From: Campylobacter sp. RM10537
GTDB lineage: Bacteria; Campylobacterota; Campylobacteria; Campylobacterales; Campylobacteraceae
Length of the DNA: 64,000 nt
Reading direction: 5' to 3'
NCBI RefSeq assembly: GCF_022369435.1
Contig: NZ_CP059597.1
Coordinates: 1,178,001 to 1,242,000, forward strand
The notes under the pieces were generated by a model, which did no database searches, had not been told where the DNA came from, and worked only from the letters and a program-made list of their open reading frames with translations. Within the stretch, counting starts at the first letter, position 1. Each line of letters begins with the position of its first letter. Shown in pieces: positions 8,460-17,628 of the stretch. The translations under genes were made by a program, and so were the position numbers.

Positions 8460-9449
8460 TCATTCTAAAACTATACCTTCATTGATCACAATTTCACCGA
8501 TGATAAAAGCATCACTTGCCTCTAAAACCTTACTTACATTTGATGGATCAACCACCATCACTAAACCAACACCCATATTAAAACTTCTATACATTTCACT
8601 TTCTTCAACCGCTTCGCCTATGGTATAGAAAATTTCAGGGGTTTTAAGATGATGTTTTCGGATGATTGCTCCCATTCCACGTGGTAAAACACGCGGTAAA
8701 TTTTCAACCAAGCCCCCACCGGTAATATGTGCTAAAGCATTGATAAAAGGTTTTAAAGTAAGAAATTCACGCACATAAATTCTTGTAGGCTCCAATAAAA
8801 CATCGATTAAATTTTTTCCTTCCACCTTATCATCAAACTTCATTTTTAAACTTTCAAAAAGCACTTTTCTAGCTAAAGAATAGCCATTAGAATGAAGTCC
8901 AGAACTTGGAAGTGCTAATAAAATATCGCCATTTTTTACAAATTTGCTTCGATCGATTTCATCTTCTTCAGCCATACCTACAGCAAAACCCGCAAGATCA
9001 AAATCATCTTTTGCATACATTCCAGGCATTTCAGCAGTTTCACCGCCAATTAAAGCACAATTTGCCAATTTACAACCCTTAGCGATCCCTTCAACAACGA
9101 CTTTTGCGACATCCACTTCTAACTTAGCTGTAGCATAATAATCTAAAAAGAATAAAGGTGTAGCAAAATTACAAATAAGATCATTTACGCACATCGCAAC
9201 CAAATCTTGCCCTATGGTGTCGTATTTTTTTGCATCTATAGCTAAACGAAGTTTAGTCCCAACTCCATCTGTAGCACTTAACATCACAGGCTTTTTAAAG
9301 CCACTTGGCATTCTAAAAGCACCTGAAAAAGATCCTATGCCGCCGATAACATTTTCATTAAAAGTTTCTTTTACAAGTGGCTTTATAGCTTCAACAAAAG
9401 CATTACCATTATCTATACTTACCCCAGCATCTTCGTATGAAATTTTCAT
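8460..9449 (-). CDS. purM: Phosphoribosylformylglycinamidine cyclo-ligase
   Basis: A 329-residue AIR synthetase, which closes the imidazole ring in de novo purine synthesis. It shows ISYEDAGVSIDNG at the N-terminus, MLSATDGVGTKLRLA, the ATP-site loop ALIGGETAEMPGMY and HITGGGLVENLPR. The ATG has AAGGAAA upstream. It runs away from coaE on the opposite strand with a 60-nt divergent spacer. Confidence 0.95.
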   Translation of the reverse strand: MKISYEDAGVSIDNGNAFVEAIKPLVKETFNENVIGGIGSFSGAFRMPSGFKKPVMLSATDGVGTKLRLAIDAKKYDTIGQDLVAMCVNDLICNFATPLFFLDYYATAKLEVDVAKVVVEGIAKGCKLANCALIGGETAEMPGMYAKDDFDLAGFAVGMAEEDEIDRSKFVKNGDILLALPSSGLHSNGYSLARKVLFESLKMKFDDKVEGKNLIDVLLEPTRIYVREFLTLKPFINALAHITGGGLVENLPRVLPRGMGAIIRKHHLKTPEIFYTIGEAVEESEMYRSFNMGVGLVMVVDPSNVSKVLEASDAFIIGEIVINEGIVLE

Positions 9450-9509
9450 TAATTTTCCTTTAAGAAATAAAAAGTTATTTTAACGAAAAAAGTTTTAATA
9501 AGGCATAAG

Positions 9510-10121
9510 ATGAAGAATGCTTTTTTTGTAACCGCTTCAATTGCTTGTGGCAAAAGCACTTTTATACAAATTGCAAATTCTATGGGATTTCAAAGCATCA
9601 GCGCAGATGAAATTGCTCATGAAATTTTAGATCGATACTCTTTAGAGCTTGCGCAAATATTTTTAAAATTCAATACAAAAAATCAAAAATTATTAAAAGA
9701 AAATAAAAAAATCGATAGAAAAGTTCTTGGCGATATCATCTTTAGCAATCAAGAGGCAAAAAAAATGTTAGAAGATTTTACTCACCCAAAAATCAGGACA
9801 CGAATTTTAGAACAAATGCAAATTTTAGAAAAAGAAAATAAACCCTATTTCGTTGAAATTCCACTTTTTTTTGAAAGCAAAGCTTATGAGAATTTAGGCA
9901 AAGTCATCTTAATCTACTCTCCTAAAGAATTAAGCCTAGAAAGACTTATGAAAAGAGATAATTTAAATTTAAAAGCTGCCAAAAAAAGACTTTATACACA
10001 AATGGATATTGAAGAAAAGCTTAAAAAAGCGGATTTGATTATAAAAAATACTAGCTCTTATGCCGATTTTGAAAAAGAATGTATACTAACAATTAAAAAA
10101 ATCTCCAAAGGAATAATTTGA
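9510..10121 (+). CDS. coaE: Dephospho-CoA kinase
   Basis: The 203-residue last enzyme of coenzyme A synthesis. The P-loop reads VTASIACGKSTF; the family's more usual form is TGGIGSGKS, so the two glycines before GKS are replaced (IAC), a form I also recall from C. jejuni. The rest is typical: SADEIAHEIL, DFTHPKIR, VEIPLFFES and RLMKRDNL. The gene starts the coaE-dapF-glucosaminidase run; its TGA overlaps the TTG start of dapF. Confidence 0.92.
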   Translation: MKNAFFVTASIACGKSTFIQIANSMGFQSISADEIAHEILDRYSLELAQIFLKFNTKNQKLLKENKKIDRKVLGDIIFSNQEAKKMLEDFTHPKIRTRILEQMQILEKENKPYFVEIPLFFESKAYENLGKVILIYSPKELSLERLMKRDNLNLKAAKKRLYTQMDIEEKLKKADLIIKNTSSYADFEKECILTIKKISKGII

Positions 10122-10867
10122 AATTTTATAAATATTGTGCCAATGGCAATGATTTTATTATCGCAAATGCTGATAAAAAAGAAGATAGAAGTGAATTAGC
10201 CAAAGAAATTTGCGATCGCTATAAAGGCATAGGTGCGGATGGTTTTATCGTGATCTTGCCTCATGAAAAATATGATTTTGAATGGGAATTTTATAACAAT
10301 GATGGATCTTATGCGAGTATGTGTGGTAATGGCTCAAGAGCTGCAGCACATTTTGCACATCATATCAATAAAACACCATCAAAAATGACTTTTTTAACTG
10401 GAGCAGGTGTGATTAAGGCTGAAGTTGAAAATGATTTGGTAGAAATTTCATTTGGAAAAGTTAAAAACATAAAACAACCATTTGAAGAATTTGGAAAAAC
10501 TTGGCAAATTTGCGATACTGGGGTGCCACATTTGGTACATTTTTGTAAAAATTTAGATGAATTTGATATCATACTTTGTGAAAAAATGAGAAAAAAGTAT
10601 AATGCAAATGTCAATTTTGCAAAAATCATGGATCAAAATTCCTTAAAGGTGCGAACCTTTGAACGCGGTATCGAAAATGAAACTTTAGCTTGTGGAACAG
10701 GAATGGGAGCTTGTTTTTATCTTGCATTTTTAGAACAAAAAATTCAAAATAAGGCAAGTGTGATTCCAAAAAGTGGAGAAAAAGTTAATTTTAGATTAGA
10801 TCATGAAGAATTGTTTTTTAAAGGAAAGGTAAGATACTGTTTTGAGGCGAATTATAATTTTTCTTAG
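10118..10867 (+). CDS. dapF: Diaminopimelate epimerase
   Basis: A 249-residue PLP-independent epimerase converting LL- to meso-diaminopimelate for lysine and peptidoglycan. It has both catalytic cysteines: NDGSYASMCGNGSR and ETLACGTGMGAC. The N-terminus (FYKYCANGNDFII) fixes the start at TTG 10118, which overlaps the coaE stop. The end overlaps the glucosaminidase gene by 26 nt. Diaminopimelate genes occur twice in the window (dapF here, dapD at 24499). Confidence 0.94.
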   Translation: MKFYKYCANGNDFIIANADKKEDRSELAKEICDRYKGIGADGFIVILPHEKYDFEWEFYNNDGSYASMCGNGSRAAAHFAHHINKTPSKMTFLTGAGVIKAEVENDLVEISFGKVKNIKQPFEEFGKTWQICDTGVPHLVHFCKNLDEFDIILCEKMRKKYNANVNFAKIMDQNSLKVRTFERGIENETLACGTGMGACFYLAFLEQKIQNKASVIPKSGEKVNFRLDHEELFFKGKVRYCFEANYNFS

Positions 10868-11597
10868 TCTTTTTTTAAGTCAAATTTTTGCTACATCAAA
10901 TTTGGTAGATGGTTTTGGAGAAGATTATTATAACTTAAGCATAGAAGAAAGAAGGCAAGTTTTTTTTGTTAAAATGAATGCAATGTTTGATGAAAGTTTT
11001 AAAGAAATTGCTAAGGAGCAAGACTTCATCAATGCATTTTTTAAATATGAATTTCAAAATGGATTTAGATTAGCTAATCAACAAGCCTTTGCCAAACTCT
11101 TAGAACTTAAAGAAAAATATCGTGTACAAAATCTCTTTGATTATCATGAATATAAAAAAAGAATTGCTCCTGTTCCAAAATCTATGGGTATAGCACAAGC
11201 TTTAGTCGAAAGTTCAACTGGCACTAGCCGTTTTGCAAGAGAAGCTAATAATCTTTTTGGGGAATGGACTTGGGGAGATAAGGGTCTGATTCCTGATTTA
11301 AGACATCCTAATAAAAAACATAAAATTAAAATTTTTGATTCTTTACAAGATAGTGTTGATTCTTATGTTTTAAATTTAAATAGACATTTTGCTTATGCTA
11401 ATTTTAGAGAAGCAAGATATCAAGATATGCAAGAAGGCAAACTTATAAAAGGCTTTGAAGCCATAAAAACCTTGCATGCTTATTCAGAACGTAAAGACTT
11501 TTATATCGATATTGTAACAAAAGTTATGAATAAATATCATCTTGAAAAATATGACAATCTTAATTCCAAGCCAAGTTTAGATTTATTTAAAAATTAA
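10842..11597 (+). CDS. Bax-like glucosaminidase, exported
   Basis: A 251-residue protein with a signal peptide (RRIIIFLSLFLSQIFATS) and a mannosyl-glycoprotein endo-beta-N-acetylglucosaminidase (Bax/FlgJ-type) domain. Key segment: MGIAQALVESSTGTSRFAREANNLFGEW, where the Glu in ALVESSTG is the expected catalytic acid. It probably trims peptidoglycan in the periplasm. The start is TTG at 10842, inside dapF. It converges with the ATPase gene, overlapping it by 4 nt at the stop codons. Confidence 0.85.
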   Translation: MRRIIIFLSLFLSQIFATSNLVDGFGEDYYNLSIEERRQVFFVKMNAMFDESFKEIAKEQDFINAFFKYEFQNGFRLANQQAFAKLLELKEKYRVQNLFDYHEYKKRIAPVPKSMGIAQALVESSTGTSRFAREANNLFGEWTWGDKGLIPDLRHPNKKHKIKIFDSLQDSVDSYVLNLNRHFAYANFREARYQDMQEGKLIKGFEAIKTLHAYSERKDFYIDIVTKVMNKYHLEKYDNLNSKPSLDLFKN

Positions 11598-12631
11598 AAA
11601 CCAAGTGCAAATTTATCAAAAGGTAAAATTTCAAATTTGACTCCTTGCTCCAAAAAACTTTCTTCACTTGAAAGCGTGATAAATATCACATTATAAATTC
11701 CTAATTCTAAAGCTTTAGAAACAATTTTTCTTGCACGAATTTTAATTAAATCAATATCCAAAGTTGGACTAGAAATATAAGCGATTTTTAATTTTTTACT
11801 AAAAAAATGAAAATATTTATTATAAAAAAAATCTTCTTGAAATTTAAATAGCTCATTTAAAATTACATTTTCAAATAAATGTGTAAAATCTTTATAAATG
11901 CAAAGATTATTTCTTAGACCAAAATCTCTAAAATAAATCTTTTGAAGTTTTTTTTCATCATGCATTATAGGATAAATAATATAGCTATTATCAAGTTCTT
12001 TTATAGCATGATAAACGCTATCTTTTGAAGTTTTTATTTTTGTTTTAAGCTCTAAAAATAACTTAGAAATGCTAATTTGCTGTCCTAAATTTTTAGCTAA
12101 ATATTTTAGAATTTCAAGCTCTAAAAAATTAAAGTTTTGCCTTAAAAGCTCATTTTTTTGACTCAATTCACTGCGTCCAGTCTGCAAAAAAAGCCCTACT
12201 AGATGATTAATGGGTAAATTTTTTTTATTGATACTTATAAATTCTTCAAAATCAAAATAATCAAGCCAAAGTTCTTTAAAATCTTTAAAATGCAAATCCT
12301 TTTTATCTGTGCTTACTATAATAGGTATTTTTATATCTTGTAAATCTAAAATAAAATCAATATCATAAAGACAAAGAATTTTAATTTGATTATGATTTTG
12401 TAAAAAATTTCCAAGTTGTTTTAAGCTCTCTTTTTCAAAACGTATATCACTTAAATCTAAAAATAAAATTTCTTCAGGTTTAAATCGGGATAAAAAATTA
12501 AAAATTAAAGTTTTTTTACCTGATTTTTTAGGGCCTTTAAGAATAATATTGGTTTGTGAAATTTGCACTTTTCTTTCATAGTTCATTTCAAATTTAGGTG
12601 CATTTTCATAGAAAAAATTCAATACTTTCAT
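11594..12631 (-). CDS. AAA-type ATPase with C-terminal winged-helix and nuclease-like region
   Basis: A 345-residue protein with P-loop ILKGPKKSGKKTL (residues 31-43) and Walker B ILFLDLSD near residue 75. After the ATPase domain comes a helix-turn-helix-like part (ISKLFLELKTKIKTSKDSVYHAIKEL) and a DUF4143-like C-terminal region. This layout is that of the large, poorly understood ATPase/DUF4143 family, sometimes thought to be DNA-acting. A similar gene occupies this place in C. jejuni. I cannot assign a function. ATG is preceded by AAGGAAAA. Confidence 0.65.
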   Translation of the reverse strand: MKVLNFFYENAPKFEMNYERKVQISQTNIILKGPKKSGKKTLIFNFLSRFKPEEILFLDLSDIRFEKESLKQLGNFLQNHNQIKILCLYDIDFILDLQDIKIPIIVSTDKKDLHFKDFKELWLDYFDFEEFISINKKNLPINHLVGLFLQTGRSELSQKNELLRQNFNFLELEILKYLAKNLGQQISISKLFLELKTKIKTSKDSVYHAIKELDNSYIIYPIMHDEKKLQKIYFRDFGLRNNLCIYKDFTHLFENVILNELFKFQEDFFYNKYFHFFSKKLKIAYISSPTLDIDLIKIRARKIVSKALELGIYNVIFITLSSEESFLEQGVKFEILPFDKFALGF

Positions 12632-12714
12632 TTTTTTCCTTTTAAAAAGGATATTATAATAATTCTTTCTTCATAAAAGTTTTAAAACTTTATAAATAAC
12701 TAGGAGCAAAGTTT

Positions 12715-13131
12715 TGGATGATGTAGCCTTATTCGTAAATTTAACACTATCTTATTTCCTGTTTTAAAATGTAAAGCTTGAACAAAATTAAAACAAATGC
12801 CAATAAATTTGATCTTTAGCTAAATGATGCGTATAAAAATGATAAGAATTATATATTTTTGGAGCTTGAAAAGTATAAATTTTATAGCAAAGCCTAAACG
12901 TGCCATAAAAATACCTAAAGAATGCCCTATTATGATTATTTTTTAAAATGAAATTTTGATTTGAGTTTTTTATAAAAATAACATAAAGATAAATATTGTG
13001 CTTTGGGAATTTTACGATTTAAAATTAAAAAATCACTCCAAATATTCCCAAAATCAAAAGAATTTAATTCTTAAATAGCTAAAGATTTTTTAGACGATAA
13101 ATTAAAAGGTATTAAAATCATAAAGGGGTAA
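12715..13131 (+). pseudogene. Decayed unidentified gene between ATPase and dps
   Basis: This 514-nt gap has no intact gene, but plus-strand fragments look coding: KNDKNYIFLELEKYKFYSK (near 12836-12895), a segment with IVLWEFYDLKLKNHSKY (12990-13040), and AKDFLDDKLKGIKIIKG ending at TAA 13129-13131. They lie in different frames with stops between. The last fragment stops in the loop of a U-tailed hairpin reading on the plus strand, as expected of an old gene end. No family is recognised. Confidence 0.35.
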
Positions 13132-13143
13132 AAACCCCTTTTT
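13122..13143 (+). terminator. Rho-independent terminator of the decayed gene
   Basis: AAAGGGG (13122-13128) pairs with CCCCTTT (13135-13141) around a 6-nt loop, and the plus strand continues TT after the stem. No comparable U run follows on the minus strand, though it also sits 3 nt past the dps stop and may act on both. Confidence 0.6.
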
Positions 13144-13145
13144 AA

Positions 13146-13595
13146 TTACATTTTGCAAGAGTTTTGTAAAGTAGAGCTAAGCATCCAAAGATTTTTTTCA
13201 TATTTTGCAATATTTTCTTGTGCAAATGCAGCTGTAGTAGTATCTCCTGCTTTTTCTGAAGCATCATTTAATTTTTTAAACTCAGCTAAGAGATACTCAT
13301 AATCTTGCTTGATTAATTCAATTACTTCAGTTGGTGTAAAGCAATCTTTGTTTACTTTAGGACTTTTAGCATTTTCCATTAAAGTTTTTTGACAAGTAAT
13401 TGCTTTCTCGCCAAGTTGTAAAACTCTTTCAGCGCAATCATCAAAAAGTTCTGCCATTTCTTCGTATGCTTTTTCTGTGTATTCATGGATTGAAAAAAAT
13501 TGCAAACCTTTTACATTCCAGTGATAATTATGGAATTTAATCCATAAATGATGAGCATCTGCTTGCATTTGTAATAATTGTTTAACAACTGACAT
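13146..13595 (-). CDS. dps: Dps-family ferritin-like protein
   Basis: A 149-residue four-helix protein of the Dps family: a 12-mer that oxidises and stores iron, may coat DNA and protects against peroxide. The inter-subunit ferroxidase ligands are visible in [36 protein letters not shown]. It has AAGGAGTT upstream of ATG and an AT-rich promoter region (13596-13724) to itself. In C. jejuni the homologue is called dps or bfr. Confidence 0.92.
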   Translation of the reverse strand: MSVVKQLLQMQADAHHLWIKFHNYHWNVKGLQFFSIHEYTEKAYEEMAELFDDCAERVLQLGEKAITCQKTLMENAKSPKVNKDCFTPTEVIELIKQDYEYLLAEFKKLNDASEKAGDTTTAAFAQENIAKYEKNLWMLSSTLQNSCKM

Positions 13596-13724
13596 TTTTA
13601 ACTCCTTATTTTTATTTTTTTAAAATTATAACATAAAATTCTTAAATAATAATAATTATTAGTTAAAAATTTATATCATAAATTTATCTTAATAACTATT
13701 ATACTCTTTTTAATTAAAAAATGG

Positions 13725-14945
13725 TTAAGATTTTAAAATATTTTTTAAAATCAACTTTCCCACCTCAACACCAGGTTGATTGTAAGTATTAATACCTAGC
13801 ATTATGCCACAAGCTGAAGTAAAAAGTTCATAATAATACATCAAATAACCTGCATGCCAAGCATCAAGTTTTTCTATTTCTATAACATCTACGCTTAAAT
13901 TCTCAGAAATTAAAGCATGCATTGTAGCATCACATTGCGCATTTAAAAGATCATGTAAATTGACTTTATTGCTTAAAGAATCTAAAAATTTAAAATGAAT
14001 ATCAGGAATTATAGGCGATTTTTCACTATCTTTTACTTTTAAAAAAGTGATGGTTTTATTCTTAGGACCATCCATGATTAATTGCAAAAAACTATGTTGA
14101 TCTCTTGCGCCTATTAAAGCAATAGGAGTAAGACCTATACGCTTATAACCTTGTTTTTTTCCAAGACTCTCTGCAATCAATTGGATATACCATTCATTAA
14201 AACCTTTAAAAATATCATCATAAGAAAAAAGCACATTTATATTTGCATTTTTATGCGTACAATAATGATAAGCTTTTTGTAAAATTTCTTCCTTTTTATA
14301 AATAAAAAAATCATCAAAACAAGCCTTAGCACCTTCTAAAAGAGCTTTCACATCATAACCACAAAAACAAAGTGGCACGATGCCAACAGCTGAAAGAATA
14401 CTAAAACGTCCGCCGACATTTGAAGGGATAAAAAAACTTTTAATGCCTAAATTTTCACCTTCTTGATGAAGTTTAGAATTTTCATCTGTAACAAAGATAA
14501 AATATTTTTTTAAATTAGAAAATTCAATCTTAAAATAATCAATAATTAATTTAAAAAGTGAAACAACTTCTATAGTACTGCCTGTTTTACTTGTAATTAA
14601 AAATAAACTTTCTTCCAAATTTAATTTTTCTAATATAGAAAATAAAGAATAAGTACTCGTATTATCAAGTATAAAAAGTTCTTTATCTTTGCTTTTTTGA
14701 TTTAAAAGCATATCTTTTAAAGCTTTAACCCCGCAACTTGATCCGCCCATTCCAATTAAAATAATATTTCTAATATGATCTTGCTTTTTAATAAATTCTA
14801 AACTTTCCTCGATAAGCGGTAAACTAGTATTAAAAAGATGATAATATCCTATTTCACCACTTTGAACTTCATCATTAATACGGTATGCATAAGAGGTAAT
14901 GGTAGAAACTTCTACCTTTTTAAAAAAAATTGAATTTTTTAACAT
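13725..14945 (-). CDS. pgi: Glucose-6-phosphate isomerase
   Basis: A 406-residue phosphoglucose isomerase, shorter than the roughly 550-residue enterobacterial enzyme but normal for Campylobacter. Motifs: IGMGGSSCGVKALKD, SKTGSTIEVVSLF, GGRFSILSAVGIVPL, and the C-terminal signature TYNQPGVEVGKLIL. It overlaps galU by 7 nt. Because classical Campylobacter lack phosphofructokinase, its job is usually gluconeogenic, supplying glucose-6-phosphate for surface sugars; galU next door fits this. Confidence 0.94.
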   Translation of the reverse strand: MLKNSIFFKKVEVSTITSYAYRINDEVQSGEIGYYHLFNTSLPLIEESLEFIKKQDHIRNIILIGMGGSSCGVKALKDMLLNQKSKDKELFILDNTSTYSLFSILEKLNLEESLFLITSKTGSTIEVVSLFKLIIDYFKIEFSNLKKYFIFVTDENSKLHQEGENLGIKSFFIPSNVGGRFSILSAVGIVPLCFCGYDVKALLEGAKACFDDFFIYKKEEILQKAYHYCTHKNANINVLFSYDDIFKGFNEWYIQLIAESLGKKQGYKRIGLTPIALIGARDQHSFLQLIMDGPKNKTITFLKVKDSEKSPIIPDIHFKFLDSLSNKVNLHDLLNAQCDATMHALISENLSVDVIEIEKLDAWHAGYLMYYYELFTSACGIMLGINTYNQPGVEVGKLILKNILKS

Positions 14946-15763
14946 TTACTCTTCTCATAAAAATAATTTGTCGCTTCGACAAAGCCTTCAACGCTACCGC
15001 AATCAAAACGTTTTCCTTCAAATTTATAAGCTAAAACCATACCATTGGTTGCTTGAGTTAAAAGCGCATCAGTGAGTTGAATTTCTCCATTTTTACCTGC
15101 TTGAGTATTTTCTAAAATTCCAAAAATATCTGGAGTTAAAATATATCTCCCAATAATAGCTAAATTGCTTGGAGCTTCATCAGGATCAGGCTTTTCTATC
15201 ATAGAATTTACCATGATTAAATTCTCTTCTACTGTATTACCAGCTATGACTCCGTAATTGCAAACTTGTTCTCTTGGTACTTCCATAACAGCGATAATAG
15301 TACAACGATATTTTTCATAAATCTTAACCATTTGTGCCATCACATTTAAACCATTTTCATTTACACATAAATCATCAGCCAAAATAACTCCAAAAGCTTC
15401 ATCCCCTGCTAAAGGCTTGCCTTTAAGCACAGCATCTCCTAAACCACGCATTTCATTTTGGCGTGTAAAAGTAAAAGTACATTGATCAATCAAAGATCTA
15501 ATATCTTTAAGTAAATATTCTTTTTTTGTTCCAGAAATTTGATGTTCTAATTCATAAGAAATATCAAAATAATCTTCTAAAGCTCTTTTACCTCTTCCTG
15601 TAACAAAACCCATATTATCCATTCCAGCTTCTAAAGCCTCATCAACTCCATAATGGATTAAAGGTTTAGTGAGTATAGGCAACATTTCCTTGGGTAAACT
15701 TTTTGTAGCAGGTAAAAATCTAGTCCCATAACCAGCCGCAGGAAAAATACAAGTTTGAAGCAT
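14939..15763 (-). CDS. galU: UTP-glucose-1-phosphate uridylyltransferase
   Basis: A 274-residue nucleotidyltransferase forming UDP-glucose. The N-terminal signature AAGYGTRFLPATKSLPKEMLPI (residues 9-30), VILADDLCV, and MIEKPDPDEAPSNLAIIGRYIL are as in the family. It is first of the galU-pgi pair. UDP-glucose supplies lipooligosaccharide and other glycans, matching the glycosyltransferase encoded at 7279-8316. Confidence 0.94.
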   Translation of the reverse strand: MLQTCIFPAAGYGTRFLPATKSLPKEMLPILTKPLIHYGVDEALEAGMDNMGFVTGRGKRALEDYFDISYELEHQISGTKKEYLLKDIRSLIDQCTFTFTRQNEMRGLGDAVLKGKPLAGDEAFGVILADDLCVNENGLNVMAQMVKIYEKYRCTIIAVMEVPREQVCNYGVIAGNTVEENLIMVNSMIEKPDPDEAPSNLAIIGRYILTPDIFGILENTQAGKNGEIQLTDALLTQATNGMVLAYKFEGKRFDCGSVEGFVEATNYFYEKSKC

Positions 15764-15869
15764 AACAATCCTTTTTATTTTAAATTAAAATCAACAATGA
15801 TTTTCTATTAAATATTTTTTAAATTAAAATTGAATTCCAATCTTAAAAAGCGATTTTACAAAAATTATG

Positions 15870-16850
15870 TTAATCTAAAAAATAAATAGCATCTTGATTA
15901 AATGTTAAAATAATTTCATCATATAAATTTAAACCACTCTTGCTAAATTGATCTTGACTTAAGGCAAATTCTAAAATTTTATCTTGAATTTTAATACGCA
16001 CAAAAACAAAATCTTTTCTAGTTCTCAAAGCTATAATTAAACATTGATAAATTATAAAATCAAAATCATGGTTTAAATTATTTTTTTCTTTTATAAAAAA
16101 AATCTTATAGGGATTTATTGCTATTTTACTTGAATTTTTTTTCATATAAGAACTAAAATCTATTAAACGATCAAAATAAATTCCTTTATTTTCAAGATCA
16201 AAAACATTAGTATTTTCAAATTCTAAAATTTCACCAGAATGTAAATAATATCTTTTTTGTGCTAAAGAATCTAAAAAAACTTTATCATGACTTGCAATTA
16301 AAAAACCACTTTTATAAGTTTTTTGCATAAATAAAATTGCTTTTTTGAGTAAAATAGCTGTTTTTTGATCTAAAAAAGCACTAGGCTCATCTAATAAATA
16401 ATACTTCGCACGAACACTTAAAGCTAAAGCAAAAGCAAGTTTTTGACTTTGTCCTGAGGAAAGCTCATTAGGGTGTTTTTTAAGTAAGTTTTTATCAATC
16501 TCAAGCAAATTAAAAGTTTCATCAATACGATTTTTTATTTCTTTTAAGTCAATTTTATAAGTTTTTAAAAGAAATAAAAAGTTTTTTTCAATACTACGAT
16601 TAAGGAATACAGGCTCTGGAAAAAGAAGATAAATTTGACGCTTTTCATCTGAATTTAAATGTGTCTTTCCAAAATAAGAAATATTTTCAAAATCTCCCTC
16701 AAGAAATTTAAGAATTCTTAAAAGTGTGGATTTACCACTTCCATTTAAACCCATTAAAATGCTGATTTTATTAGTATCTAAAACTAATTTTTTAATATTT
16801 AAAATATTTTTTTGATCATAATTAAAATTAAAATTATTAAGTTCTATCAC
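15870..16850 (-). CDS. tupC: Tungstate ABC transporter ATP-binding protein
   Basis: A 326-residue ABC ATPase: Walker A GLNGSGKSTLL (residues 34-44), signature LSSGQSQKLAFALAL, Walker B YYLLDEPSAFLD, switch His in IASHDK. The roughly 100 residues after the ATPase core form an extra C-terminal, possibly regulatory, region. The start directly abuts the tupB stop. With TupA and TupB it imports tungstate, used for the pterin of formate dehydrogenase. Confidence 0.88.
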   Translation of the reverse strand: MIELNNFNFNYDQKNILNIKKLVLDTNKISILMGLNGSGKSTLLRILKFLEGDFENISYFGKTHLNSDEKRQIYLLFPEPVFLNRSIEKNFLFLLKTYKIDLKEIKNRIDETFNLLEIDKNLLKKHPNELSSGQSQKLAFALALSVRAKYYLLDEPSAFLDQKTAILLKKAILFMQKTYKSGFLIASHDKVFLDSLAQKRYYLHSGEILEFENTNVFDLENKGIYFDRLIDFSSYMKKNSSKIAINPYKIFFIKEKNNLNHDFDFIIYQCLIIALRTRKDFVFVRIKIQDKILEFALSQDQFSKSGLNLYDEIILTFNQDAIYFLD

Positions 16851-17549
16851 TCAACGCCTTTTTAATTTATAAATAATACAGTTTAAAATAAAAGCAATTG
16901 AGATTAAAACCAAAGCAAGGGCAATGCCGCTAGCAAATTCGCCTTTATTAGTTTCTAAAGAAATTGCTGTTGTAATTGTTCTTGTGTCGTATTTGATATT
17001 TCCACCTACTATCATAGCTACACCAACTTCAGCCACAATACGCCCATAAACTAAAGCTATAACACTAATAAGAGAAAACCTTAACTCATGGATGATAATC
17101 ATGATAAGTTTTATAGAATTTAAATGAAACGATTTAATAAGCAATAATTGTTTTTTACTAATGCTTTCAACCAAATTGGCAAAAAGAGCTATTGCTATAG
17201 GTAAAGCCAGTATAAATTGGCCTAAAATTAAAGCTTTTATAGTAAAAAGTAGGCCAAATTCACCAAAGGGACCACGATTTGAAATCAAAGCATATAAAAT
17301 CAATCCCACAGCTACCGTTGGAAAAGAAAGACTGGTATCCACTATAAGTCTTAAAAAACGTTTTAATTTAAAATTAAAAAATCCCAAAACAAAACCCAAA
17401 GGAAAGCCAACCAATAAAGCCAAAACAATAGATACACTAGAACTTAACATAGTTGTTTTTATAGCCGAAATTACACTATCATCAGCATTTAACAACAATA
17501 ATAAAGCTTGTTTAAAACCATCAAAAATATATTCCAAAACGCAACCCAA
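16851..17549 (-). CDS. tupB: Tungstate ABC transporter permease
   Basis: A 232-residue inner-membrane permease with about five or six hydrophobic segments and the conserved cytoplasmic loop GRIVAEVGVAMIVGGNI that docks on the ATPase. It is adjacent to tupC with no gap. It is divergent from tupA across 79 nt, an arrangement also present in C. jejuni, so the binding protein gene has its own promoter. Confidence 0.88.
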   Translation of the reverse strand: MGCVLEYIFDGFKQALLLLLNADDSVISAIKTTMLSSSVSIVLALLVGFPLGFVLGFFNFKLKRFLRLIVDTSLSFPTVAVGLILYALISNRGPFGEFGLLFTIKALILGQFILALPIAIALFANLVESISKKQLLLIKSFHLNSIKLIMIIIHELRFSLISVIALVYGRIVAEVGVAMIVGGNIKYDTRTITTAISLETNKGEFASGIALALVLISIAFILNCIIYKLKRR

Positions 17550-17628
17550 AAAATAAATTAAGAAATTTTAGCATAATTTATGTTAAAATATTTCTACATT
17601 GATTTTTAAAAATTCTTAAAGGAAAAAA

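Noticed and set aside
9510-9570. Defective P-loop in coaE
   Set aside because: IACGKST keeps the GKS/T core, the rest of the enzyme is normal, and I recall the same form in C. jejuni.
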